Assembly (NCBI RefSeq): GCF_000150275.1
Contig: NW_002060944.1
Location: 7,516,735-7,580,734 of the forward strand
DNA length: 64,000 bases
Direction of reading: 5' to 3'
Origin: Trichoplax adhaerens
Taxonomy: Eukaryota > Placozoa > Uniplacotomia > Trichoplacea > Trichoplacidae
Made by a program: the position numbers and the translations under genes. The notes beneath the pieces were generated by a model that worked only from the letters and a program-made list of their open reading frames with translations, ran no database searches and was not told the DNA's origin. Shown here piece after piece: positions 48,901-63,829 of the stretch (its first letter is position 1; the number at the start of each line of letters is the position of its first letter).

Positions 48901-51900
48901 ATTTTCTGTGTTGATCTCGGAAGGCCATCCAGAATCAGCAGTTAAAGTTGACGTAGATTTCAGTGTTGATAAGGAGTTCTCATCCAGTTGGTTGTCAATT
49001 TTCGACATCGCCGATGAGCTTGCATCTGATTGGTTATTAGAATTTTCTTCATCTTGCCGCTGCTCAATTTCTGTTGTTGTGCTAGTGCCAACGTCGGAAA
49101 AGCTACTCTCACTGTCCGAAGAAACACTAAGCTCATCAGAAGAACTTTCTGGAAAAAGAAACTGATCTCCGTCGAAGCTAGTATTGACGGTAGCTGTAGT
49201 AGTCTTGACTTTGAATGCAGATAATGTCTGACTTAAGCCTTGTTGTGGAGGCCCAAAGACGCGGTAACAGCCAAGTAATGATACGCTTCTCTTTTTCATC
49301 TTTGGGAATGTTAAAAGTAATTACTTCGATAGCTGTCAAATGATCAATGAAAAATAACTATATTGTAATAAAATTTTGTACATACTAAGCCTGAAGAAGT
49401 ATTACTGCTAGCATCTGACGATTTATGAGCTTTCGTCATTAGAATAGATTCCTCGCCATACAGTACAATATCGCAAAGGCAAGAGATCAGCGGTCGATAG
49501 GAAATAATATAGAATATCTATAACAAAATATAATCATATATAAGGAATATAATTTTTAGTTAATAACAAAAAATACCAATTATGTTAACTGCAAATATTC
49601 TAGACTGTATCTTGAAGATATATAATAATTGCATAGCTGTAGTATAAAGACATACTTCACTCGAACTGTGATCCATTTTTATGCTTACATGATAATATAC
49701 TGTAGTGTAAGTTAGCCAATAAAAAGAACTATAAAAACAATGTCCAGCATTTACCTGAGAGAGTAAATAAATGGCAATGGCAGGATGAATTCTAGTTTTC
49801 GCGCTCTGGAAGATTAAAATAGTACATTTATTGTGAGTTTTTAAAATTTTGAACTCAACTACAGTTAAATCGACAATCAATTAAACTTGTACAATAAATG
49901 TATAAATAATAAGTTAGATTAAATCTTACTTGGCCGTTGTCGCCATCGTCTCTTGGCATTTCTTGAGTAAGCAAGGAATTAACATACAAGGGAATTATCA
50001 ATCGATTGAGTAGTTGATCTGTTAAGATACTATTTAAGCAGCCGATATTAAGACAATAAATGTCGTTGATATAGTGTAAATGATCCACATGTTCAGCAAC
50101 GAGATCTTTTAATCTTGAACAATTTGATAAACTATATCAAAAATTATGACGCATATATTAGTGCACATATCCTTATAATATTTACTATGGTCCTGAAAAA
50201 GAAAACAGTATCTGATCTAAAGAAAGCAAGAAGGATTTTTGACTAACCTAGATTTAATGCGATAAGTATCAATCTGCAAAGTTACATTTCCAATCGACCA
50301 TGCTAAGCTAGAAAAGTACGGAATAGCGGTTCGATTTCGAATAAATCGTAACATCGGAGGATCAGCAACTGTTAAGTGTAACAAACAAATTGTGTATAGC
50401 ATAAACACATTATAATCAGTAAAATGAAAATAGCTGCAATTCTCTCTATACATGCGTTTGATATATATAAATAACATACAATACAGCATACAGGGTGTAT
50501 CCAGTAAATATACTCGTAAGTGATGTAGTACCTCTGAAAACATTTAAGGTGAGTGTTCTAACGGCCGTACGGACCATACTCTCGCTGTGATCAAAAAACT
50601 TGATTGCTTCGGTGTATAAAGGAAAATTTTGTTGATGCTAACATATGTAATACAAAAAAAGCCAACTTACGTAATGCTCAAATAATACTTCATGAACAGA
50701 TGAAATACTATAGGTGGTGTATACGTATAAAGGGTGATAGAGAAAATGTATGTCATAATATTCTATGTATGAATATGTCGTTTATTGAAGTGGGGTATCA
50801 TATTATTAAAGAGTATATTATTTTCTCAGATTTACGTCTACAGTTGACTATTATTATAATGCATACAAATAGGTAACATTCACACAAGTAACGATGACAT
50901 TAGGTTAAACTAGTTGTTACAATGTAATTTTTAATTGAAATTGCATCCAAGTTATACAGAATACGAGTATAGTAGTATTATTATGAAATATCGATTGTGA
51001 GTACCTCATTGTAGAAGAAATGGATTGTGTCTTGATCCAATTTTAAAGATAGAGTTTTCAGTATAGAAATATAGTACGCTAGTGTCTGAAATATAAGCCG
51101 TTAAACAATTAGTAGTGCCCTTATTAACTGAACCTTCGATGAGAATTCTATACTTGTTTATTTATCCGTTCTACGTACCTCATCATCGGAAAAGTCATAT
51201 TTATAAACAATTACATTATTGATATGGTTATTGGATAGCAAATAATCTGAAAAGATCAACATTAAGTGAAGCAATTAAGACCCACGTAAATAAATTTCTT
51301 TGGGGTAATAATACTCGTCATTAACTATTTCCTGAATCAGTGATGACTGTCATGTAAATAGTACTAAACTGCTAGTTATAATATAGTACCGTATAATTAA
51401 AAGCGAAGGTTGATTTTATAGCATGATATGCAACATCTGCGCACATTGTAAAGATGACATTAAGGCAATATCATTTTCAATGTTCATCATATCAATTAAA
51501 AATTAATGTTTAACTTACATAAAGAATTTCTATTTCGAAGATTTTCCAGCAAGATATTAATTGTTTGCAATAATTGAACTCGTACAATCTGTGATTTTTG
51601 CTCCAAGAATCTTATTAATAGTGACAACATGTTCTTCTCGGCGAATAAGCTATAAAGGCAATCATGGTTATAGACTTATAGATATTGTTTTCATTGACAC
51701 ACACCTGAGTATAATATTTTGAAATATATCGGCAACACCGAACTTATGAAGTGTATTGCAAGACACCCTACTACTAAAAATGAGCATGTCATATTTATCC
51801 TAATCATAAGCATATCAAATAGCTCTAGTTAAAATATTTATAGGTAGTAATGGAATCAGTGGTATACATCCATCCAGTAGTTGCTGTAAATATTTATCGC

Positions 51901-53770
51901 AAAAGGGGGAAGCCATGAAGGCAATAAAAATTTCCCGTATAAATGACTCCACTAAATATGAGTACATGACTATAATTACATCTAAATTAACCAAAGCGAG
52001 AATTGATCGAAGAAAAGTTATTCCTACAATGTAACATCTTACAATTATAATATCTTGATATTTGTTGTGGTTGTAAGATTTTTCTCGTATAGTACAATGA
52101 TCAAACTACTTGCTGTCTATTTTTCGTACATGCCATAATAACACATTGCATTCAATTGAAAAATCTTTACTACTTCCTGCTACAAGGATAATTTTCAAAC
52201 AAGTTAGTTTTACTAGTAGTAAAGTAAAAAGTGACGAAAGGAGTTTTGTGCATTTCAACTAGCATTATAATGCTAGTTGTGAAGTCATTACCCTCCATGC
52301 CTTCTCCTAAACATAGGATATACGAGAAACTTTCTTGCATGTTATATCAACATTGATGTTATTTTGCTCAATCAAACTGGATTCAGTAATTGGATAGAAA
52401 ATGGAAAATCGCAACAATATGGTATTGAATGGAATCAACATTCTACTCTTAATATTATAAATAAATATTACTATCACAAACAGGTTTAAAATGTTATGGT
52501 TAAACTATTTACAATTGCTTTCTTTTACCGATAAGAGTTGCTAAGACATCTTATCTTCCATTGCTCGAATGTTATTTATTGTAGATGATCGTGATAATCT
52601 CAGTATCATGTCCTAAGGACAATACATTATATATCAAGACAGCAGCAAGGGTATTTTATACTGATAAAGTAATGGCAATTATGATTCATGATAGCCAGGC
52701 AAAGTCTCATTCCATGTGATACAATATACAGTAAGTTTAAATTGTATCGAAACGAACGAGTGAATTCAACTATTTCTACTGGTGGTCAAAAAATGTCTTT
52801 TGATGAAAGGGAAAGTCTTATTGATTTTTGACAAGCTGAATGCTGTCCTACTATTTTATCATCATTTGTCTATATACATACAGTATCCATCGTACACGAT
52901 TATGACGCTAGTTGGATGGAATTTTCCATAGACTATTCATTGTATCGTAACAAAATGAACTTACTCAAATATTCTTCCATCGTGTTGATCACCCCAGATA
53001 ATAATTTCTGCCATAGAACGCAAGGATTCAACGATTAATCCTCGATTGCGGTCAGTAACGGTAATGTTTTTCAACAAGACGGTATATAAATGCCTAAAAA
53101 TGAATGTCATGGTCAATTTTTACATCCTTTTGACTGTTTTTTTTATTCATAAATTGAAGGCAAGTCATTGAAGGGTGCTAAATTGTCATGGGTGTAATCC
53201 TATATTGGACTATTTTTGATGGCTAAAGAGGCTTGTCGAACTGGTGGATTACCATTTTCTTTTAACACATGTTTAAGTGGCTCAGCAAGAGTGTCCAATA
53301 CTACAGTATACTGTATAGTTGTACGCATACATACTACTCGTCTAGATCATGCTATGGAGATCAGATTGAAGCAGTGTAACTATGATAGTAGGATAAAGAG
53401 CTGTACGTCTCCAGTTGATCCTATCGAAAAGAACACTTTGATACAATCTTTCTCTACAACGTACTAGAAGGAATAATAATTTCTATTGGAAATCTCAGCC
53501 AAGAATGAAGATAATCGATTCTTGCCGTTCTAATTCACTGGCGTTAACCTTTTACTCGACTGGACAATACCTAAACTACAGCTAAGTAGAGTATAGTGGT
53601 CAAACAAGAGGATGTTGACAAAGGTGTGTAGTGTGCATGGCAGATGTGAATGGCAAAATGTTCTGTCATGCAAAAATAAGCAATGAAATTTACCGCAAAT
53701 GTTCCATAGACATAGGCTTCTTTGGTTTCCATAACGTATCTGGAAGCCAATTTTTACGCTTTTGAAACAT
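45937..53770 (-). CDS. CLEC16A: CLEC16A (Ema/GOP-1) endolysosomal protein, 23 exons
   Basis: Membrane-associated regulator of endosome maturation, autophagy and mitophagy, homologous to fly Ema and worm GOP-1. Exons: 53694-53770, 52965-53093, 51519-51649, 51179-51246, 51005-51085, 50532-50637, 50248-50368, 49930-50113, 49755-49805, 49386-49517, 48724-49299, 48633-48649, 48388-48497, 48253-48308, 48116-48182, 47907-48022, 47746-47790, 47595-47645, 47371-47475, 47167-47287, 46994-47036, 46805-46910 and 45937-46680. They give 1078 residues (human 1053), in frame throughout. The N-terminal FPL domain shows [46 protein letters not shown] and [20 protein letters not shown]. Later conserved blocks are [41 protein letters not shown] and [20 protein letters not shown]. 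Exon 11 and the last exon encode Ser/acidic low-complexity stretches, as in other species. Confidence 0.95.
48633..48649 (-). other. CLEC16A: 17-nt microexon of CLEC16A
   Basis: Flanked by GCAG and GTACGC, it encodes GQLNN plus part of an Arg codon. It is the only way I found to bring the exon at 48724-49299 (phase 0) into frame with the exon at 48388-48497. Confidence 0.8.
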
Positions 53771-53890
53771 TTTGTTGAGGAATTATTTTCGCACGCATCA
53801 TTCAAAAGGTTCCAAGCAACAGACAAAACTGACGATAGACTAAGGCGGTGGTAGTATCTGCCAGGACAATATTTGCTCTACGGTGAGTGA

Positions 53891-54125
53891 GTGTACTGTA
53901 CACTGTGCACTATGTACTGTACACTCTACAGTAGTCTAGAGTTGTAAACAATATTATTCTACTCTCTCTTGTGCTTCAGTTGTCCACCCCAAACACTACG
54001 TGCTGTCGTGGTGTAAAACAGTCTAGTGATACCGCAGCTCAAGAATGGAAAAAAGTCCCCAATTTTACAAGCTATACAGTACAGTACAGTACCTACAGTA
54101 CTGTAATAATGTACTGTACACTGTA
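53891..54125. repeat. TACTGTAC palindromic cluster upstream of CLEC16A
   Basis: Two blocks, 53891-53935 and 54074-54125, of GTACTGTACA/TACAGTACAGTAC units. The nearer one is 121 bp before the CLEC16A ATG. Confidence 0.85.
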
Positions 54126-54424
54126 AAGTCCGATTATTTTCCATGGCACCCTTGGCCCTTGGTTCAAAAAATCAAAGTTGAACTCTGTTCTAGAATATTG
54201 ATATCTACACCCGTAGAAGAATATCTCCACAGATACAACTACATATAGAATTGATGTAGTTTGGTCCTGATTGAACTTATACAATTCTATCTTTTCAGGG
54301 TGCCATCGAAATAAATTAGATTGTACATTGTACAGCAAGGAACACAATCAGACTGCAAGTAGTTGATGGAATGGCTCTTAGGCTCTTCCACAACATCCTG
54401 TCCGTCAAATCAATCCCGTGTATT

Positions 54425-54475
54425 GTACACTATATAGTATACAGCGGAGACTGACATACTGTACTGTACAGTACT
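54425..54475. repeat. Short TACTGTAC palindromic cluster
   Basis: TGTACACTATATAGTATACA followed by ACTGTACTGTACAGTACTGT. Confidence 0.8.
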
Positions 54476-54894
54476 GTCAACTTTGACTTACAGAACATAT
54501 ACACTTATTATATAGTACGTTAACAGGGTCTCCAATCAGTCGTCCTTGTCACCATTTTCGATTTCAATGGTCAGTTATTAATGAAGGAATGTTGATTATA
54601 ACCGACAGTGTATAAATCCAATTTCAAATGATTTATTGGAGTTTTACTGTGAGAGCGGCACTGTAATTTTCACCTTTACACATGCATTGCCCACCCTAAG
54701 CAATAAACCATAGGAATAAATACCAATGAATTTCTTGCTAGTCCAATGCATCCAACTCGTCACTTATTCAACTACACATTCAACACCGATACTATAGTAT
54801 CTGGCAGCCAAGAGCTCAGTATACTATACTGTACGGTAATCGCCGCCCGATGGTCAGTTACGGTTAGTCCAGTTGAAATGAGCAGCAAAATACT

Positions 54895-55152
54895 GTAGCC
54901 GATGGACAGTACTGTACACTGTACACAGTACTGTACAGTACAGTGTACAGTACACTAGTTCCCAGTTCTACAGTACTGTACTGTACGATAAAGATCTACG
55001 GCCGTCCGACTCATACTGTCCAGAACAACGATCTTCTTGTACTGTACTGTACTGTAGGAAACATTTTTGACATTCTGGATCCCTCTACTGTGTACAGTAC
55101 GGTACAGTACAGTACTGTAGCAGTAGCCTGTGACTGTACTGTACTGTACGTA
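54895..55152. repeat. TACTGTAC palindromic cluster upstream of the decarboxylase-like gene
   Basis: Dense cluster ending 114 bp before the ATG at 55266, with long near-palindromes at 54907-54955 and 55091-55120. Confidence 0.92.
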
Positions 55153-55265
55153 GTTTAGTCACATGACTGCAGTCAACCTTGCCCCCCGCACTGCGCTAGT
55201 AATGTAAAGCTATCTTGACACTATAGCAACATTTATAGTTCGTGCTCTCTTAGCTGAGTCGAAAA

Positions 55266-56453
55266 ATGGCTAGGCAATTCGAAAAACTGATTTTACTTTT
55301 GGTGATAATAACAATCCCTTCATGCCTGTCATTGAGCCTGATAGAGGGTCATTATCATACATGGTGGGCTGTAGTGCAGTTACCACGTCAAGATGTGCAA
55401 GATATGTTGCCGAAGAATATGCCAAATCGGAATTTCACACTGCAAAAACCCAAACTGAAGGGATTGAAAGATGCGATGCATCCTGTTGTATTCGAGTTGG
55501 GCACGGAAATTCACACAGGCCCTATCTTTCCTGGGTTTCTCCAAAAAACATTTACTGAATTCAAATTCGAAATTCCATGGGTAAATCAAGGTAATAAACG
55601 AAATATTTCCATCTTATACAGCAGTTATTTTGGATGCCTTGCGTATAGTGTAAACTCTATGCTATGGCTTGGCCTCGATTGTGTGCATGATGTTCTTGTA
55701 AATTACAGCACACTTAACAACATAGTACGTACTACCATGATACTACGTAGGTAGATTTAAAACCTTGACAAGTTTACCTGATGATGTAAATATGATAGTA
55801 ACGCATTTCTTTAGCAGGGGCTGTTGTGAACTGTACAAGATTATAGTTAATAATCAAGCCAAGCAGCACAGTACCAAATTTCTTCAATCTACAGTATTGT
55901 TTTAATATTCGTTCACTACCTACTATTGCAAGCAAATTGATAATATATTATTGTTTTTCCCCTCCTATCTCTAGCTGGAAAATCGACTCCCACTGTATAC
56001 AAGTACGTTATCTATACAAACAGCTCCTTTGAATCGTTTTCTACCAGAGAATTTTACAACTTAAATTCCGCTGCTATCAGAATGAACATGAGTGCCAATA
56101 GCTACTTTATGCAATACAAAGATACTTCATCCAAGCTACGTGCCGAATTCCAAAATCAGACTGCGAAGTTCAGCCCAGCTAGTAGCTATAAATATTTTAG
56201 CGTTTATCAACAAGTAATGTCGCAAGAATGGTTTGGCGATGCCGACCCAAAGACTTATACTTGTGCTAATCACCACTACGATTTTAGTACGACTAAAGTA
56301 CGACCAGCAAAAATGCAGTTAATGGTTTCTAATGGCCTTTTGCCTCCCAAATTTCCTACCAATAAATTGATTGCTACTCCAGGACTGAATCAGCCTCTTG
56401 GAACTGCTGAAGTTTTCACCACTTTCAAATTGACACTGCCTCATAGCTGTTAA
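55266..56453 (+). CDS. Secreted acetoacetate-decarboxylase-like protein (tentative), 2 exons
   Basis: Exons 55266-55590 and 55975-56453 join in phase to 267 residues. The N terminus is a clear signal peptide (about residues 1-25: KLILLLVIITIPSCLSLS), so the protein is probably secreted or lumenal. Several N-glycosylation sequons (NFT, NSS, NMS, NQT) support this. The layout WWAVVQLPRQDVQDMLPKNM, then HPVVFELG, then EFKFEIPWV, then a FYNLNSAAIRM segment resembles acetoacetate-decarboxylase-fold proteins, which have a substrate-entry region, HPV strand, E-x-x-x-x-P-V and then the catalytic segment. In active enzymes that segment carries a Schiff-base Lys; here the position appears to hold Ser/Ala, so decarboxylase activity is doubtful. 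The gene model is firm; the family is inferred from pattern memory only. A palindromic repeat cluster ends 114 bp upstream. Confidence 0.75.
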
Positions 56454-57891
56454 ACCTAAATCAGGCTGTCGCAATGTCGTACCCTGGCCTCTTTCTACTA
56501 CTCCTTTTATACTGTAGTATAGGTAGAAAGCACTTAGTGAACAGACAGGAAATGTAGTGGAAAAAACTACGTTTTTACTAGCGACTTATAACCTACTCCG
56601 ATCTCGAAAAAGTTGATGAAGAAAATAAACATGTACTGTACATTGTGCAGTTATGTCCCTCATAGGGTATATCACTCGATTAAAGACTTATCCTACATGT
56701 CCATTCTGTCATATGATATGAGAGAAGTAGTTTTCTTAACTATAATTTTCAAGCCATCATTTCCGCCTAAAGTATACTGTACATACAGTGCGATGTATTC
56801 TTGCTCAACATCAGTTTCAACAACGGTACACTACTTGTAGCACGTGTAAACGGTAAAATATTTCGAGACAGTTGATATAGCAATTGATCGTACGTGCAGG
56901 TTTTCATCTATTTTATCGTAGATAGCAGCATCATTATTTCGAATACTGCTGAAGATACTGTAGACGATGGCAAAAAAGCGACCCTATTAAGATTACAAGA
57001 ATGTGTAAAAACAATCATTTTTTTAGAATAAAGTTCGAATTTTTTATTTGATATTCTAGAGTGTTTGCAAGTACTTGCATTTCGTATTAAAAGATCTTTA
57101 TATTTGAAGCAATAATAAATTACGTATATTTTATTCTGTATTGGTCTAATTGTAGTTATTAATGTGTTGCAGTTCTCTATTGGCTTTATGATAAATGGCT
57201 ACTGTATTAAAAAACTATATGAGTATCAGACTTATATAAGCTTTTGAGATCATTATTTACGATACCTGTTACTATTTTTCTACTGACTTAACAGTAAACT
57301 CAGTAGCGCTTGAAGACAGTTAATAATTCCGTACAGTGGCTGAACTTCGAAAAAGAAGCACACTATGCAGTGCCTTAACTACAGTTACCATATAATAATG
57401 TACTGTAGCCAAACTAATTAGCCCAGTGACGATTACTTTCAGGCTGATACTGTTTAACTATTGCCGATTGCTTTAATTAATTATTGTTTTACTGTAATGT
57501 ACTGTGCTTTCTTCATCTCGTCCATTTCCAAACGTCAGTGACCGCAACATCATATTTTATAGAAACAGAGTAAATTTTATTCATTCTGCATTAAATAGCC
57601 GTCATAGAAATATTGTAATATTACTTTATTAGGAATCTAGCGCCTATCTACAGCGAATAGGGAAAGATACAACATACAATAAAATCGAATTACAGCTCAC
57701 AAATTAACTGCAAAAAGTTATCGTCTGTTGCTGAACGAGTCGATTAACATAATTACACATATACGAATTACGACGTACAAACATAATAATGGAATATCAA
57801 TGTATATATTATTACAGCCACTACGATCGTAAGTATGTACGTCAACTAGCACGGTTTATGAGTACTAGAACTACCAGAGAGGTTATAGCGT
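56454..57891. other. Gap between decarboxylase-like gene and beta-tubulin
   Basis: Mostly AT-rich. The left half contains a weak candidate coding stretch (56616-57030); the right half should carry the tubulin 3' UTR. Confidence 0.5.
56616..57030 (+). CDS. Weak candidate small gene
   Basis: An ATG frame from 56616 (MKKINMYCTLCSYVPHRVYH) stays open to a possible donor at about 56825. An acceptor at about 56900 (ACGTGCAG) leads in the same phase to VFIYFIVDSSIIISNTAED, DDGKKATLLRLQECVKT and a stop near 57030. It is unrecognised, includes TACTGTAC-like material in the coding part, and could be chance. Confidence 0.2.
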
Positions 57892-60470
<2,579 letters not shown>

Positions 60471-60570
60471 TTTGACTTTTAGGAATTGTAGTTGCTTTGG
60501 AAGACAGACAAAAACTCACGCTTAACGATTTGAAAAATTTCAAGAACTAACCTTGTTCTACCGATTGACT

Positions 60571-60580
60571 CCTTTATATA
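60571..60580 (-). promoter_or_regulatory. TATA box of beta-tubulin
   Basis: On the minus strand this reads TATATAAAGG, about 100 bp before the ATG at 60470, a normal TATA-to-start distance with a short 5' UTR. Confidence 0.6.
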
Positions 60581-60586
60581 TCTTAC

Positions 60587-60599
60587 GTTACTAAGCAAC
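60587..60599. promoter_or_regulatory. X-box-like RFX site upstream of beta-tubulin
   Basis: GTTACTAAGCAAC differs from the perfect CFAP52 palindrome at two positions and sits next to the TATA box. A second half-conserved copy (GTTGCTAAGTAGTAGC) begins at 60620, followed by CCAAT at 60635-60639. Confidence 0.55.
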
Positions 60600-60639
60600 T
60601 GAGGTTGTCAACAGCAGACGTTGCTAAGTAGTAGCCAAT

Positions 60640-63333
60640 CATGTTCCACCAAGACCATAGTAAACAACGGTTGCTGTGTCTATGATCGACCTTAGATACC
60701 GCTCACGATGACGCATCCTCTAGCGTTATTGACGGTTGCTATGGACATGTTGAATCTACATTTTACTATGTATTTCTATAGCCACGCATATACTGTACCG
60801 TACGGTATACTACCACTACACCACAATGTCCTTTCTCTTTCAACGTTGTTAGGCAGTTGCAGTCGTAGATTCACAATCTGCATCACCACCAGTAGTGCTC
60901 CAATACATTACTATCTAAGTAGTATCTAGGTAAATGATTTTAATTTTAATTTAAAATTAAAATTATTTATTTATTTTAGGTCTCTGCGTAGCAACGCTCA
61001 GTAGCTTTAGGCAGTCCAGTCCGTACAGGCTATGTAGCTACTGAATGTCAGTCTGAGACTTGTTTACCAGGTCGTATTTTAGTACTGCACTGTACTTTAA
61101 TAACTGTTCTAGTGCATAATAAATTAATTCAAATATAAATCCTAAATGCTCCACTGTACTCGTAAAAAACAAAATTCCACTTTTGACAGTAGATGCAGCA
61201 AACAAATACACGCTGTATTGTATCAATGTGATCTGCATGAATTATGAAAGACCCCAGGGTCTGTAGCATGAATATTGAATACTTTAGGTGTTTGCATGAT
61301 GTAGATTCATTATTATGCAAGGCAGTAAATAATACCGCAGTATCTATCTCATAGAGAGAAGGTTACTATAGCACAGGATGGGGGATGTGCACCATGGTGT
61401 GCACGATCTTCTGAATAGTTGTTATTATTAATTGCATGTTTTATTTGTAATTTAATTTAATTTATGAGACAATGTTTACTGTAAATGATGGTAGCCATTA
61501 TCATCTGCAGTACTGTCACACTGAAGACAGCTTGAGTACAACTCGAAATTCTGATAGACTTTCCATAGTAACCAGCGTAGTATTTGTTGTCCCCATTTTT
61601 TTATCCTCGTTTTCATACAGCTCCATTAGAATACTGTAGTAAAAATTATAATTATGACATAGCATTAGAACATAAAAATGGTCACATATTAGCGGTAAAA
61701 TGCCAATAAGGGCTTCTAATTACGTTAAAATAAAATTAATAATATTCATGTCCTATGTTGCTATTACAAGGATTTTCCATCATAATTAACGGGTACTACT
61801 AAAGTGCAGAAATTAATTAACTATACGATTTAGGTGCTGTGATTCGGATCGAAGATAGCTTGTGTACTGATCTAATTGTATTAAAAAGGACCACTTGTTG
61901 TGTTATTTCTCCTGCGATAATTTTCTTTCTTTTCTTTTATTTTATAAGAACATGTTTCCTATACTGTATTATGGGGAACTTAAGGCTCACTATTTCGCCT
62001 TCTATTCTCTAAAAGATGTGGAAGGACCACTTACTTGTGTTACTTTCAGTACAATGTGCCACGTATGATTTTTCTCCTTACTGTACAACAGATAGAACTG
62101 TAATGCATGCAATAACCACGATGCGATACCATCAGTGTGTATTCGCAGTACTATTTGAGTACCGCTGCAATCATCAGCCATCAGCTTTGATCAAGTATAA
62201 TAATTTGAGCATTTCATTTTATCACAGCAAATTCAAGGGACAGGTTGATTACCTACTGTTATTGATAACTGATACGTGCTGAATGCTTCTACAATATGAT
62301 CAAATTTGGAGCTGCATTTATAGTACTGTAGGTGTTATTTCCAATGTACAGTGTACACTGTACAGTATAGTACTGTATTTGCAAAATCCGCCCTTTTAAA
62401 AAAGTTTTACGTATTGCAGATTAATTTCGATGTCATCACATGTAGTGGGATTCGAATACTCTGATTTTTATACTAAAATATTTAGATGAAAAGGAGAATT
62501 AAAAAAATGCTTACAAAAAATGAATCTCTCTAATGTTAGCAGGAATAGACTACGGTAAGTGGTACTGGTCTGTAGTAGTTCTCCAACAGTATCTTGTACT
62601 GTATACAGTATTACTGAATCCTCTAGGTATACAGTACAGTATATTGCGCTATACTGTACAGTGTACAGTGTACATTGGGTCATATCCAGCGTTTATCCAT
62701 TCACTGCTTAATGACAATTTCACCCAGTAATGCCCTTCGTCTCCTTAGTTAATTATTCGTATTTTCAAAATTATCAAAGAAATCAGGGTTACTGTGACTT
62801 AGTAGTGTGTAAATATGGGTCGAATAGTCCCTAGTTTGTCTTTTACAATCTTAAAAAGACGAATTTTTGACTGAGGGGACTAAATTCAAGAAGGGGGTTA
62901 CTGGTATGAAAGTCATTTACTGTAGCATTGAGTGAATATGTACTGTACAGTACAGTACTAAATTCACCTGCGAATTTACTGTACAGGGTCAACGGGCTAA
63001 TTTCTATGATTTTTGGGCAAACCAACGTATAAAATTTGGGGGTTTCTTGAACAAATTGTAGATCAATCGATAGAGAAAGAGTTAATTTACAAGAATTTGT
63101 CGTTAAAATTTACTTACGACGTCTGCCTTCATTGTAATTATTATTATTAAGGTAGGCGAGCGGCTACAGTACAAAGTAAAAATGAAGATTTGATAGCATA
63201 TGGTATCACATACAACAATACAGGTACAGTATTGTGTATGAAGTATTATGCTATACTTAAGTACTGTATTAAAGTACAGTAGTGGAAATACGAGTTCAAG
63301 ACGGGCCAACAAGAAGCTCTTGCTAAATGGTCA
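60640..63333. other. Repeat-containing gap upstream of beta-tubulin
   Basis: Contains palindromic clusters near 62340-62375, 62590-62675, 62940-62985 and 63225-63285, and an AT-rich inverted repeat at about 60932-60965. No gene supported. Confidence 0.5.
62590..62675. repeat. TACTGTAC palindromic cluster
   Basis: CTTGTACTGTATACAGTA followed by TATACAGTACAGTATA and ACTGTACAGTGTACAGTGTA. Related short clusters lie at 62340-62375, 62940-62985, 63225-63285 and 63670-63750. Confidence 0.85.
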
Positions 63334-63610
63334 TCATTTATTTCCTAAATCAAGTGTCGATTTTGCGGAAGAAATAGAATGAAGCGCATCGTGCATATCT
63401 TCAGCCGAGAACCCGGCCTGAAGGAAATAATTGCATCAATGCACAGAGATGTTGAATTGAAAGAGATTTGCCCACCATCTCCAGGTTCAATATAATATGA
63501 TGATACAGTGTGATGATGATATCTAAAAGAGCTCATCTAGTATGTGAAATATTTGTTTACCTGGATGATTTTTTGCTTGTTGTGCTCAAATGCAGCATTT
63601 GGCTCTATAA
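63334..63610 (-). CDS. Possible 3' exons of an unrecognised gene (partial)
   Basis: Terminal exon 63334-63417 follows acceptor TTTCCTTCAG and reads AGFSAEDMHDALHSISSAKS, then TLDLGNK and TGA. The preceding exon (63561 to about 63607) ends at donor GTAAAC and reads PNAAFEHNKQKIIQ. Phases agree. No start or upstream exons found. A plus-strand frame overlaps the terminal exon, so the strand is uncertain. Confidence 0.3.
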
Positions 63611-63829
63611 AATATTGCTACTATACGTGCATAGGCATATCGCGTTAGAGTAGGTGCCATTTGAGCTGTAAAGTACAGTATGTTACTATCTTTGTATCAG
63701 GTTAGGTTTTCATATGCGTTCATCATGTACATTGTACAGTACTGTACTGAGGTGGCTAGAACTTGCTAATCACTTGAGCTACTCTGCTTCAACTCAAGTT
63801 TGAAATAGGAATAGTAGCTTACGTTTCAG

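Larger units (their letters stand above)
53771..55265. other. Divergent intergenic region with repeat clusters
   Basis: Separates CLEC16A from the decarboxylase-like gene. It holds three palindromic clusters. No further gene seen; the open frames here are repeat-derived (Val-Gln-Tyr and Thr-Val-Leu-Tyr strings). Confidence 0.6.

Noticed and set aside
53530-53826. 98-codon minus-strand frame overlapping the CLEC16A first exon
   Set aside because: The true coding frame there is a different one ([10 protein letters not shown] to MEHLR), supported by phase and by similarity to the CLEC16A N terminus.
54943-55158. Plus-strand frame rich in TVLYCT
   Set aside because: Repeat-derived, in the upstream cluster of the decarboxylase-like gene.
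61038-61320. Overlapping minus-strand frames with hydrophobic content
   Set aside because: There is an acceptor-like TGCAG and a donor-like GTAAAC, but no phase partner exon or family resemblance.
62016-62282. 88-codon plus-strand frame starting MWKDHLLVLL
   Set aside because: No splice partner, no family match; part of it repeats a nearby noncoding sequence at 61885.
62440-62465. Possible tRNA T-loop (GGGATTCGAA)
   Set aside because: No acceptor, D or anticodon arms can be folded around it on either strand. I saw no convincing tRNA, rRNA or snRNA in the window.
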